From: PALSA-693 sp963834725
GTDB lineage: Bacteria; Actinomycetota; Acidimicrobiia; Acidimicrobiales; Palsa-688
DNA length: 64,000 bases
NCBI GenBank assembly: GCA_963834725.1
Contig: CAWICN010000001.1
Span: 3,534,001-3,598,000 of the forward strand
Direction of reading: 5' to 3'
Shown: positions 46,653 to 54,498 of the stretch, piece after piece
Layout of the letters: each line of letters begins with the position of its first letter
How positions within the stretch are numbered: position 1 is the first letter of the stretch
Translations under genes and position numbers: made by a program
The notes under the pieces: model-generated
Seen by the model: only the letters and a program-made list of their open reading frames with translations
What the model was told of the DNA's origin: nothing
Databases searched by the model: none

Positions 46653-47387
46653 TCAGTTCGATTTCTCCCAGATCGAGATGTGACTCCGGCTCTCGCTGGT
46701 GAAGGGTGCCCGCTGCCAGTCGGCCCAGCGGTCGCGCAAGGTCATCCCGGCCATCTTGGCCATCAGGTCCAGTTCGGACGGCCAGAGATAGCGGTGCGAG
46801 GACGAGAAGGTCTTCAGGTCTCCGTCGATCAGCCACCAGTGGTATGAGACCGCGATCTGGGCGGCAAGGTCGTACTCCTCCACGCCGACGTGGTCGGGGG
46901 TGGCGGCGAAGACATATCGGGTCTCCCCGGGCGGGAGCCTCTGGAGGTGCGGTATGTAGTTCTCGACGGCGAAGCAGCCGCCCGGCTCCAGGTGGGCGGC
47001 GGCGTTGGCGAAGGCCGCCAATTGCTCGTCCTGGGTGCTGAGATTGGTGATCGTGTTGCGCAACAGGTACACGAGGCCGAAGCTGGCGCCGACCTGGGTG
47101 GTGGCGAAGTCGCCGACGGTCACGTCAATGTCGGTGCCGCTCTGGCGGCGAAGCTCGTCGACCATCGCCGGGGACAGCTCGATGCCGGCCACCGGCACGC
47201 CCCGGCGGGTCAACGGGAGGGCCACCCGGCCGGTGCCGATCCCGAACTCCAAGGCCGCGCTCTCGCCGGCCAGTTCGGCGAGGACCTCGACGGCTTGGTC
47301 GAGCAGGTCGGGTTCGAATATCTCGGGCCACAGCCTCGCGTAGTTGCGGGCGACCCAGTCGTCGAATTGTGTCTCGGCCACAGCCAT
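46653..47387 (-). CDS. SAM-dependent methyltransferase
   Basis: The 244-residue class I methyltransferase has motif I ALEFGIGTGRVALPLTRRG (residues about 45-63), motif II VAGIELSPAMVDELRR, then VTVGDFATT, FGLVYLLRNTITNLSTQ and LEPGGCFAVENYIP. The second half contains a Trp/Tyr-rich beta part (YHWWLIDGDLKTF) seen in small-molecule methyltransferases. ATG 47387 has only a weak ribosome site. Its substrate is unknown. It may be the last gene of a reverse-strand group with the phosphotransferase and tlyA. Confidence 0.87.
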   Translation of the reverse strand: MAVAETQFDDWVARNYARLWPEIFEPDLLDQAVEVLAELAGESAALEFGIGTGRVALPLTRRGVPVAGIELSPAMVDELRRQSGTDIDVTVGDFATTQVGASFGLVYLLRNTITNLSTQDEQLAAFANAAAHLEPGGCFAVENYIPHLQRLPPGETRYVFAATPDHVGVEEYDLAAQIAVSYHWWLIDGDLKTFSSSHRYLWPSELDLMAKMAGMTLRDRWADWQRAPFTSESRSHISIWEKSN

Positions 47388-47492
47388 GAGCCTGGCAACC
47401 GGCTCTCCGAGGGGGCAACCGGTTTAGGCCCGCCGCCCACAACAACAACCAAGCTGGCGGTGCGGAATTGCGAGGCAGGACCGGTGGGTTGC

Positions 47493-48365
47493 CTATCGGG
47501 GAGCGAGCAGCGGTGCGATTTCGGCCAGCCCCGGCCAGTCGGCTGACTCCTGGACGCATCGGGCGAACAGCCACAACACCACTCGAGCCGGTTCGACGCC
47601 GGCGAGGTCAGCCACCCGCCGGGCCAGTCCTTGGGGGTCGGATCGCAGCCGGGACGGGCAGTTGAGGATGTGCTGTAGCAGGTCGTAGGCCGGGTCGCCC
47701 ACATATGGCTTCGGGTCGATCACCAGCCACGGTTGGCGCTCCGCGGCCAGGACGTTTCCGGCGTGCAGGTCGGTGCACAGCAGCACGTGGTCGGGGGCAC
47801 TGGCAGGGAGGTCCCGGAACAGTGCGATGCCTTCGCGGACCATGCCGGGGTCGATGGTCACCGGCTTCGCCGCAGTTTTGGCCTCGAACTCGCCCGCCCA
47901 CTGGTTGCACATGACGGAAAGCGGCCGAAACGGATGGCCAGGGGGCGGGTGCCGCCACAGGCGGCGTAACAGGTCGGCTACCACCACGTCCTGCTCGTCT
48001 TCGGGGAGGTTCGCCAGGGTGTTGCCCGGCCGGCATCGCTCCAACAGCAGGGCGATGGTGTGCTCGAAGTGTTCCACCTCGTGCAACCTGACGGCCCCCT
48101 CTCCGTTCCACATGCGCAGGCTGTCCGCCTCATGGGCCGCCTCGGTGAGACGCCAGGCCAGTTTGAGGACCACATCGGCGCCAGCGGCACTGCGGGCTGG
48201 GGCCACCCAGGCGGTTTGACCTCCGGGCTGAAATGGCCGGCTGACCTTGAGCGACCAGCGCTGTTCCAGGTCGGCGACGGTGGCGGGCAGCGTGGCCAGC
48301 CACCACTGCCGGCTGTCGCGCCGGGCAGCAGTGACCAGGTGTCGGGGTATGACCAGGCTTGCCAT
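47493..48365 (-). CDS. Aminoglycoside/streptomycin 6-kinase-like phosphotransferase
   Basis: I start at ATG 48365 (MASLVIPRHLV), not at the upstream ATG 48494, which would overlap tlyA. The 290-residue protein has the APH(6)/HasK layout: ADVVLKLAW (ATP-binding Lys), LLLERCRPGNTLANL, catalytic LLCTDLHAGNVLAAERQPW and metal-binding VIDPKPYVGDPAYDLLQHI. Enzymes of this family phosphorylate streptomycin, but many relatives have other substrates. It starts five bases after the tlyA stop, so the two are co-transcribed. Resistance cannot be concluded from sequence alone. Confidence 0.85.
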   Translation of the reverse strand: MASLVIPRHLVTAARRDSRQWWLATLPATVADLEQRWSLKVSRPFQPGGQTAWVAPARSAAGADVVLKLAWRLTEAAHEADSLRMWNGEGAVRLHEVEHFEHTIALLLERCRPGNTLANLPEDEQDVVVADLLRRLWRHPPPGHPFRPLSVMCNQWAGEFEAKTAAKPVTIDPGMVREGIALFRDLPASAPDHVLLCTDLHAGNVLAAERQPWLVIDPKPYVGDPAYDLLQHILNCPSRLRSDPQGLARRVADLAGVEPARVVLWLFARCVQESADWPGLAEIAPLLAPR

Positions 48366-48369
48366 CGGC

Positions 48370-49092
48370 TCAGCCCTCCACCCGGCGGGCGTGCACGAAG
48401 ACCTCTGCGGCGCGGGCGTCCCCGGTCGGCGGGGCGGGCATGGAGCCGACCACCGACCAGCCGGTTGACTCGGCGGCGGTGGTGACAGCCGCAACAGCCT
48501 TGGTGACCGCTTCGGGGTCGGTCACCAGCGATGCTGCTCCCAGCTCGAAGGTCGGTTTCACCAGCGCCAACATGTGGGCAGCCACCGTCCAGGAGAGCCT
48601 TGCCAGTTGGGGCACGGCGGCCGCCAGGGCGACATAGGACAGGTCCATGCTGACCAGTCCCAAGGTCTCTGGGGCCAGGGTCCGGTCCAGGTCGCGGAGG
48701 TTGGTGCGCTCCAGGTTCACCACCCGCCGGTCCTGGCGGAGGCTTCCCCGCAGCTGTCCGTAGCCGGTGTCCACCGCGTACACCTTGCTGGCGCCGGCTT
48801 CCAACAACGCCGTGGTGAAGCCGCCAGCGGCGGCACCCACGTCGAGGCAGACGCAGCCGGCGACGTCAATGTCGAAGCGGGCCAGCGCTGCTCGAAGCTT
48901 GATCGTCCCCCGCAGGGTCCGCTCTTTTTTCAGGGTCACGGACGCGTCGGTGGCGACGAGGGTGTGCGGGTTGCGGGTGACGATCCCGTTGACCATCACC
49001 CGGCCGGCTTCAATTAGCTGAATCGCTTCGTGGCGGTCGACGTTAAGGCGTTCGACCAGCCGGACGATGCGCGAACGTGCGTGGCGGGCCAT
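48370..49092 (-). CDS. tlyA: TlyA-family rRNA 2'-O-methyltransferase / hemolysin-like
   Basis: The 240-residue protein has an N-terminal S4 RNA-binding domain (RLVERLNVDRHEAIQLIEAG, VMVNGIVTRNPHT; residues 10-60). An FtsJ-like Rossmann domain follows, with the SAM motif CLDVGAAAGGFTTALLEAGA (about 84-103) and the tetrad-like K/D residues in VYAVDTGYGQL, MDLSYVALAAAVP and ALVKPTFELGA. TlyA proteins methylate 16S and 23S rRNA and affect capreomycin sensitivity. It is slightly shorter than mycobacterial TlyA (about 268 residues). Followed by the phosphotransferase gene in the same transcript. Confidence 0.88.
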   Translation of the reverse strand: MARHARSRIVRLVERLNVDRHEAIQLIEAGRVMVNGIVTRNPHTLVATDASVTLKKERTLRGTIKLRAALARFDIDVAGCVCLDVGAAAGGFTTALLEAGASKVYAVDTGYGQLRGSLRQDRRVVNLERTNLRDLDRTLAPETLGLVSMDLSYVALAAAVPQLARLSWTVAAHMLALVKPTFELGAASLVTDPEAVTKAVAAVTTAAESTGWSVVGSMPAPPTGDARAAEVFVHARRVEG

Positions 49093-49374
49093 CAGGTGGT
49101 TCTCCTCTCTCTGGAACGGTCCGGAATGGGGGCCGCTCGGAGAGGAGGTCCACGAGGATGGCCGGGCGCGACAAAACCCGCCCCTGGCGGGGCGAGCCTG
49201 CGAAACCTGGCGTTCTAGAGCTACCTGAAGCCGCTCATCTGTGCTCCATCATCGCGCCCAGAGGCTTCGGCATGCCCAGACGCCAACCGCCAGCAGGAAG
49301 ACCCTCCAAGCGCGACGCGACCCGATCGATGCCGCCCAGCATCTCCCTGGTGCCTTCGCCCAGACAGCGCCCTA
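49093..49374. other. Intergenic, no gene seen
   Basis: 282 bp upstream of tlyA. It contains the GC-rich hairpin-like stretch cccctggcggggcgagcc near 49181-49198. Confidence 0.5.
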
Positions 49375-50421
49375 CTACCAGGGGAAACGTTCCTGAGAAA
49401 CGCTCCCTGCTCTCACGTATGCACCGCTCACGGCCCTGGTGGAGGTCTGTCGGCACCCAGAGCCCGCCCGGCCGGCGTCCGCGGGCTCCTGTAACGGCAG
49501 GCCGCCGGCCAACGACGGAGTCGCCGATCGAGACGCCGGAGCGATCAGCCGATAGGCCTTTCGGGGCCGCGTGGCGTAGGCGAAGGTTTCGTCGTTCTCC
49601 GAGCGGGTGAGTTCGGCGATGAAGCGCACTCGGTCGCCCCGGCCGACACTGGACAGCCGGGCGGGCTTGGTGACCCACACCCGATAAAGGCCTCCGTCGG
49701 GTGTGCCGGCTCGGACCAGCATCCTGATCTCGGAGCCGTAGCCGAATCGGCTGGGCTCGACCCGGACCGTGAGGATCTCCCCCTCGACCGCGACCGTCCC
49801 CTCCGGGGCCGCCACCGCCGCAGCCGCCTCCGCGGCGTCCTCGAGCTCCCGGAGCTCTTGTCTCGCCTGGCGCTCGAGGCTCCTGGCGACCGCCTCGGTC
49901 TGGCCGACGCTCAGCGTGCCTTTGACGGCGAGCTGGCCGGCGAGGCTGGCGGCGAAGGCATCGTCTTCCCGGTTAGCGTCCAGCCAAGCCGCCTCGGCCG
50001 GGTGCTCGTCCCGCCAGCGCTGAACGGCCACCGCCCGCTCCGCCTCCTTGGCCGCGGCACGCGTCGCTGCCGCCTTGCCCGCGGCGGCCCGTCGCTTGGC
50101 CAGGTTGGCCCGGAACCGGGCGATGGCGTTGGCCAGCATCGGGGAGGTCTCCAGGTAGGAGCCGGCGTGGTTGGCGCCGCCGCAGGCGCACTCGCAGATC
50201 GGCCCGGTGGCGTCCATGCACGCCCCGGAGCAGACCATGGTGGTCGTGACCCCGTAGATGCGGGATAGGACCACCGTGGCCTCGCACTCCGGGCAGACCA
50301 CCTTGCGATGGTCGGAGCCGCCGCACGGGTCATCGACGGCGAAAGGCCGGGCGCACGGCTCGCAACGACCCACGAACCGGGCAGTCGGCGTGGTGTTGGC
50401 GATCTCAAGGTGCGGTGCCAT
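49375..50421 (-). CDS. Hypothetical Cys-rich protein of phage/plasmid type
   Basis: ATG 50421 (MAPHLEIANTTPTARF) is preferred to 50475. The N-terminal 110 residues contain four Cys clusters (CEPCARPF, CPECEATV, CSGACMDATG, CECACGGANH), suggesting zinc ribbons. Then a long Ala/Arg-rich coiled coil (residues 130-220) leads to a beta-rich part (GEILTVRVEPSRFGYGSEIR, YRVWVTKPARLSSVGRGDRV). The CACGGANH motif is frequent in actinobacterial phage and plasmid proteins of unknown function. The last 50 residues lack structure. It may be a residue of a prophage or integrative element. Confidence 0.7.
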   Translation of the reverse strand: MAPHLEIANTTPTARFVGRCEPCARPFAVDDPCGGSDHRKVVCPECEATVVLSRIYGVTTTMVCSGACMDATGPICECACGGANHAGSYLETSPMLANAIARFRANLAKRRAAAGKAAATRAAAKEAERAVAVQRWRDEHPAEAAWLDANREDDAFAASLAGQLAVKGTLSVGQTEAVARSLERQARQELRELEDAAEAAAAVAAPEGTVAVEGEILTVRVEPSRFGYGSEIRMLVRAGTPDGGLYRVWVTKPARLSSVGRGDRVRFIAELTRSENDETFAYATRPRKAYRLIAPASRSATPSLAGGLPLQEPADAGRAGSGCRQTSTRAVSGAYVRAGSVSQERFPW

Positions 50422-50783
50422 GCCCACCAAGAGGGCGGCAGTCCACCCCACCCCGCGACGTCGTCCATCGCACACGCGGAACTGAGCTGCTCCGGGTTAT
50501 CGGGGCGGCTGAGCGCATAACTCGTGGATGACATCGACCGGCACTTCGGCGATGGGCTGATGCTCCAACGCCTGGGTGTGTTCTGAGACAGTATGAAGTT
50601 CCAGGGATGCAGTTCTCAGCGGCACGTGAATACTGACAGCAGCGCCCTCGACAAGATCACCTTCTCGTTCAGGGCAGCCCCAGGTGACGTTCGATCCGCT
50701 GGAGTCGCTGGCGGAGTTAGCCTCGGTCGGCGTGCAGGGTGGATCGAGGCGCATGTCATTAGGACCACTGGTAGTCTCCGCTC
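50422..50783. other. No secure gene
   Basis: 362 bp, presumably with the upstream region of the Cys-rich gene (reverse) and of the small gene at 50784 (forward). Confidence 0.4.
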
Positions 50784-50987
50784 GTGACGAATGCCGAGGA
50801 CGACGCCGATCGGGAGCATGAGGATCAGGCGACTGATGTACCTGCCGATGCGGCGCAGACGCCAACACGTCTCCGGCAGGCGGCGTCGGGAATGGCGGAA
50901 GCGCAGGCATGGAAAGGGCAGCAGATCGCCAAGGGCTGGCGCATGCTCGTGACCATGCTCCGCCGACACAAGGAGGCCGAGGGGTAG
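50784..50987 (+). CDS. Small acidic hypothetical protein
   Basis: From GTG 50784 a 67-residue frame has a very acidic N-terminus (TNAEDDADREHEDQATDV) and a basic helical C-terminus (MAEAQAWKGQQIAKGWRMLV, TMLRRHKEAEG). The charge separation is protein-like and third positions are GC-rich. No family is recognised, and a competing reverse frame exists. Confidence 0.45.
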   Translation: MTNAEDDADREHEDQATDVPADAAQTPTRLRQAASGMAEAQAWKGQQIAKGWRMLVTMLRRHKEAEG

Positions 50988-51099
50988 CTTCCTCGGGTCG
51001 TCGTATGTCGCTCGAGGACTTTGGAGCCAGCCGCTGGGGCAAGGTCGTACAGACCGGGATGGACTTCCCATCCGCCTGATCACCCTGTAAGGCCGGAGG

Positions 51100-51318
51100 C
51101 TAGGTGCCCACGGCGGCTCGCAGGCGATATTTCTGCGCCCCGTCCGGGCCACTGTGCTGACCCCGGAGGGCGAGCCGATCGCCGACTCGGCGCTGTCCGC
51201 CCAGACCACTTCAGGGGACGTCCACCCGGGCCTGCCAGGCGGCCTGGTCGTCACCGGCCGCTCCGCCTACCGCAGCCACCGCGGCCGTGATGATCTGGAG
51301 GCGCTGGTCGTGGTCCAT
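51100..51318 (-). pseudogene. Small hypothetical gene with frameshifts
   Basis: ATG 51318 has a good agggaga ribosome site and begins MDHDQRLQIITAAVAAVGG, then AAWQARVDVP before a stop at 51211. A neighbouring frame continues EVVWADSAESAI, and the first frame resumes with GDRLALRGQHSGPDGAQKYR, then LRAAVGT and a stop at 51100. The pieces join into one protein of about 75 residues after two small indels. No family known. Confidence 0.35.
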
Positions 51319-51501
51319 GGGATTCTCCCTGCTTTGTGGGCTCGTCACTCCTATTTCCTTGCCGAAGCCTCTGACCCGGCTGCAGAAGAAGAGGACGGCG
51401 GACCTCGCCAATCCGCGCCAAGGAGCAATCGGAGTGGCCAACCGGTCAGGCCAAGGGTGCTGGGGCGCTACTTGTCTTAGTGTTGTGGTGAGTGTCCAGA
51501 A

Positions 51502-52038
51502 GTGGAGACGCGCGTTGACCAGCGTCGATACACCGCAGATTCATTGCCCGGACGCACCACGGTGGCTGAAGGCGACGCTCGAGGTTCAGGAGTGCCGAGA
51601 CCCCCCACAACCCAGGACCGACTCAATCCTCTCCTCTTGCCCGGCATCCTCGAATTGACCCGGCGGGCCAGGTACCTGTCGTTCCACTCGTTCCTGCTAG
51701 ATGAGTACCGCCGCCGTCACGGCCGCCCGGACCGGGACTCCCTGTCGCTATTCATCAAGGCCCGGGAATGGGAATATGGGTTGGCCGTATTGAACTGCCC
51801 GCACCAGTGCGGGTCGACCCCTGTGGGCGCCAACGCACTGCGCTCAATGATGGGTCGGCAGCCGCCCCCGTACCCGAGGGGAGAGTCAGTCAAGAGCCTC
51901 TACGGCGGCTACGGCCTTTACTACCGCACCCCGCTCCTCCAGTTCGGGATCGTGGCGAGAGCTGGAACCCTTCTCGGCGACACTCCGATACCGATAGACG
52001 TTCTCTGGCAATGTCAAGTAGAAATGGCCCCACCGTGA
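51502..52038 (+). CDS. Hypothetical protein truncated by an IS21-type mini-element
   Basis: The convincing part starts near residue 45: LLLPGILELTRRARYLSFHS, FLLDEYRRR, DRDSLSLFIKAREWEYGLAV, CPHQCGSTPVGANALRSMM and SLYGGYGLYYRTPLLQFGIV. It is a well-composed alpha/beta sequence with conserved-looking Trp, Tyr and Cys. It reads VLWQ at 52011 and then enters the terminal repeat of an IS21-type mini-element, where it meets a stop. The true gene must have been longer. No family recognised. The start codon is uncertain, as the first 40 residues look noncoding. Confidence 0.5.
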   Translation: METRVDQRRYTADSLPGRTTVAEGDARGSGVPRPPTTQDRLNPLLLPGILELTRRARYLSFHSFLLDEYRRRHGRPDRDSLSLFIKAREWEYGLAVLNCPHQCGSTPVGANALRSMMGRQPPPYPRGESVKSLYGGYGLYYRTPLLQFGIVARAGTLLGDTPIPIDVLWQCQVEMAPP

Positions 52039-52079
52039 TCGGGCGAAATGGCTCTAGGTGGAGCCATTTCAAGATGACA
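52012..52079. mobile_element. 68-bp IS21-end mini-element (two facing terminal repeats, no genes)
   Basis: The left 23 bases (52012-52034, TGTCAAGTAGAAATGGCCCC then acc) and the complement of the right 23 bases (52057-52079) agree in most positions. They match the end of the IS21 element at 45305 (TGTCAACCCAATTTGGCCCC). Only 22 bp lie between them. It is either a solo internal deletion or a MITE-like derivative of the same IS21 group. Confidence 0.6.
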
Positions 52080-52123
52080 TTCCCACGGCGCGTTGTTCGC
52101 AGCGACAACCTACGCTCAGCGGC

Positions 52124-53346
52124 ATGGTCGTCGACACCGGTCACCCACTGCGCCATCCGGAGATCGTCGCCCTCGGACGGTCGCTTCTCGAGCGGCGCCA
52201 AGTAGTCGTCGAGGGATGGCCGAGCCGATCCGGACGGAGATCGACGTCTACCAGGGCGCGGTCGTGAGTCTCGACGATCTGCAGGCGTCCTGCGATCGGA
52301 ACTTCGAGATGATCCTCTGGCCGCTGATCAACCCGGCCCCCTTGACCTGCGCCGGCCTCGCGAGACGGGACGCCGGAGAGCGCGCCAGCGTGCTCCGCTC
52401 CCGGATGTGATGGCCGCCTACCGGGTGGGGTTCCGCTTTGTGTGGGAGACCCTCGTGGTCGAAGCCCAGCAGCGTGGCCGCTCCGTCGAGTGACCTGCTG
52501 GTGGCAGCGGCGGCGGCGCTGTGGGTCAGCCTGACGAATACACCGACGCCACGGCGGTCGCAGACCGGGCGACGCTGACCGCCGACGGGCGCCACGGCGA
52601 CCGGGTGCCCACGGCCATGGTGGAAGCCCTGCTCGACGGCAATATCTCCGGCGGCTCCAGCATCTGGGAACTCGCGGAGGTGCTCCGACTTCAGGCCAGT
52701 CCCGCTACACGGTGGTGGCGGCCGTCCTGATCGATCTGGCCAGGGAGGCGTTGCCGGGATAGAGGAGCGACTGGTGCGACGCGACATCGCGTCTGCCTGG
52801 CAGCTCCGACCAGAGATGCAGGTGGGGATTGCCGCCTTGAAGACTCCCGCCAAGCACGATCTGCTCGTCGCGGTCCTCCGGAAGGTTGGCAGCGGGCGCG
52901 TCGGGGTGAGCCCGTCGTATCCGGCCCTCGACCAGACGGCGAGCTCGCTGCGGCTGACCCGGATCGCTCTCGCCGCGTCGCGTCCCGGTGGGGTGACCAC
53001 GTTCGACGCCCCTCCTGTGGCCGTGACCGTCGCCTCCGCGGCAGAAGTGATGCCCCGGGTGGCGGCCGCCATCCTCGGCCTTTGCTCGACGCGCGTCCAG
53101 ACGACCGGGACACCCTCCTCGAGACCCTCGAAGCGTGACGTGACAACGATGGCTCGGCCACGACCGCGGGAGCGAAGCTCTTCTGCCATCCCAACACCGC
53201 CCGCCACCGGCTCCGCGGGGTCGAGACAATCACCGGGCAGGTCGCTGGCGGATCCGCTCGCCATCGCCGAGCTGTGTCTGGCCCTCGAAGCAGTGCGTAG
53301 CCGACCAGAGTTGCTGTCGTCGTTACCCGGCCGCATAGCCGGATGA
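52124..53346 (+). pseudogene. PucR/CdaR-type transcriptional regulator, many frameshifts
   Basis: Reading across frames gives a coherent family sequence. HPEIVALGRSLLERRQVVVE is followed by IRTEIDVYQGAVVSLDDLQA and ASCDRNFEMILWPLINPAP. Next come MAAYRVGFRFVWETLVVEAQ, SAWQLRPEMQVGIAALK, RVGVSPSYPALDQTASSLRL and VTVASAAEVMPRVAAAILG. The C-terminal helix-turn-helix pieces LFCHPNTARHRLRGVETITG (other frame) and DPLAIAELCLALEAVR complete it. At least five slips separate these pieces, so no full-length protein can form. The layout (N-terminal sensor-like region, GGDEF-like middle, HTH_30 end) is that of PucR/CdaR activators, which usually sit beside and control catabolic operons like the one starting at 53531. 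Confidence 0.65.
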
Positions 53347-53434
53347 ACCGACGAGGACGGCGAACAATTACTTACCAAACTGCCCATGGCAAAAGACAGA
53401 AACAAGTGACCACACGGACCTACATTTCCCGGCA

Positions 53435-53455
53435 TGATCACACGGTGGTATCATC
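53435..53455. promoter_or_regulatory. Imperfect palindrome upstream of the cyclase operon
   Basis: ATGATCACACGGTGGTATCA plus T is an imperfect dyad (outer ATGAT/ATCAT arms) 75 bp before the first gene of the forward operon. The embedded tatcat could be a -10 element. Possibly the operator/promoter of the operon; no clear -35 element is seen. Confidence 0.3.
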
Positions 53456-53530
53456 TCCCGGCTAACCCCCGGTCCATCGAGACGCCAAACAAGAGGCCCG
53501 GGTCGTCCCTACCAGAAGAAAGAGGGAACA

Positions 53531-54493
53531 TTGACTACCGAACCTCGGACATTGGCCGACCTGCTGAAGGACAGCCCAAAGAACTGGGGCAAATGGGGAG
53601 AAGCTGACGAGGTCGGAGGGCTTAACTACCTCGGAGCCGAGCAAGTAATGGCTGGAATCCACACCGTGCGCTCGGGAAGGATTTTTACCCTGCAAACTCC
53701 GATGTGCGCTCCAGACGGAGACCCGATCTGGCCGGGTCGGCCCCGACCCCAGCGCTTCAACACGATCGATGAAGGGTTCTTCTGGGCCGGAAAGGTCCCG
53801 CATTCGGGGGGTGGTCCGAAGGGCTGTGATGACGTAATCGTGTGCGCCCTCCAGGGGTCCACTCAGTACGATGCTTTAGGCCACGCCTGGCTCGAGAATG
53901 AGATCTACAACGGGTTCGACTCGAGAACAACCGTTGGCTCCATGACAAGGGCCAGTATCTTGCCGATCGCCGAGAAGGGAATAGCTGGCCGCGCGGTGGT
54001 TCTAGACATCGCACGGCTGCGCGGTAAGGATTCCCTCGAGCGGGGCGACACATTCACCCACGAGGATCTCCTGGGGGCAGCCGAGCGTCAAGGCTGCACG
54101 ATCCAGAAGCGCGACATCCTGCTGGTGCGGACCGGCTGGGTCGGGCTCTTCTTCAAGAATCGAGACGCCTTCTATAGCGCTGCCGGCTGGCTCGAGCCTG
54201 GTCTCACCTACAGCGAGGAACTGGTGAAGTGGTTCCAGGAGATGGAGATCCCGAATCTCGTAACGGACACCCTTGCCAACGAGGTCACAGTGGATCCGGA
54301 CACGGGCATTGCCCTACCCTTGCACGTGGCCTTGATGTCGAACCTAGGGGTGGTGTTTACCGAGATCGCTAGCCTCGATGCGTTGGCTGAGGACTGTGCC
54401 GAAGACGGCCAGTATGAGGTCTTCTACACGGCGGCACCCTTGAAGGTATACGGCGCGGCTGGCTCCCCGGTCAATCCGCTCGTCATCAAGTAG
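53531..54493 (+). CDS. Cyclase-family (kynurenine-formamidase-like) metal hydrolase 1
   Basis: The TTG start at 53531 follows agaggga. The 320-residue protein is of the cyclase/PF04199 type: NWGKWGEADEVGGLNYLGAE at the N-terminus, central ALQGSTQYDALGHAW, RAVVLDIARLRG, RDILLVRTGWVG and the C-terminal CAEDGQYEVFYTAAPLKVYG, then SPVNPLVIK. The classical metal motif HxGTHxDxPxH is changed here: the first two His positions are occupied by other residues, while Asp and the last His remain, so metal use may differ. It is 32 percent-like by eye to the second copy at 62305 (shared ends). Likely an amide or lactone hydrolase; first gene of an operon with two CoA-transferases. Confidence 0.85.
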   Translation: MTTEPRTLADLLKDSPKNWGKWGEADEVGGLNYLGAEQVMAGIHTVRSGRIFTLQTPMCAPDGDPIWPGRPRPQRFNTIDEGFFWAGKVPHSGGGPKGCDDVIVCALQGSTQYDALGHAWLENEIYNGFDSRTTVGSMTRASILPIAEKGIAGRAVVLDIARLRGKDSLERGDTFTHEDLLGAAERQGCTIQKRDILLVRTGWVGLFFKNRDAFYSAAGWLEPGLTYSEELVKWFQEMEIPNLVTDTLANEVTVDPDTGIALPLHVALMSNLGVVFTEIASLDALAEDCAEDGQYEVFYTAAPLKVYGAAGSPVNPLVIK

Positions 54494-54498
54494 GGAAC

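Noticed and set aside
52248..53441. A 397-codon reverse open frame
   Set aside because: The forward strand of the same stretch encodes clear PucR-type regulator pieces, so the reverse frame is a shadow.
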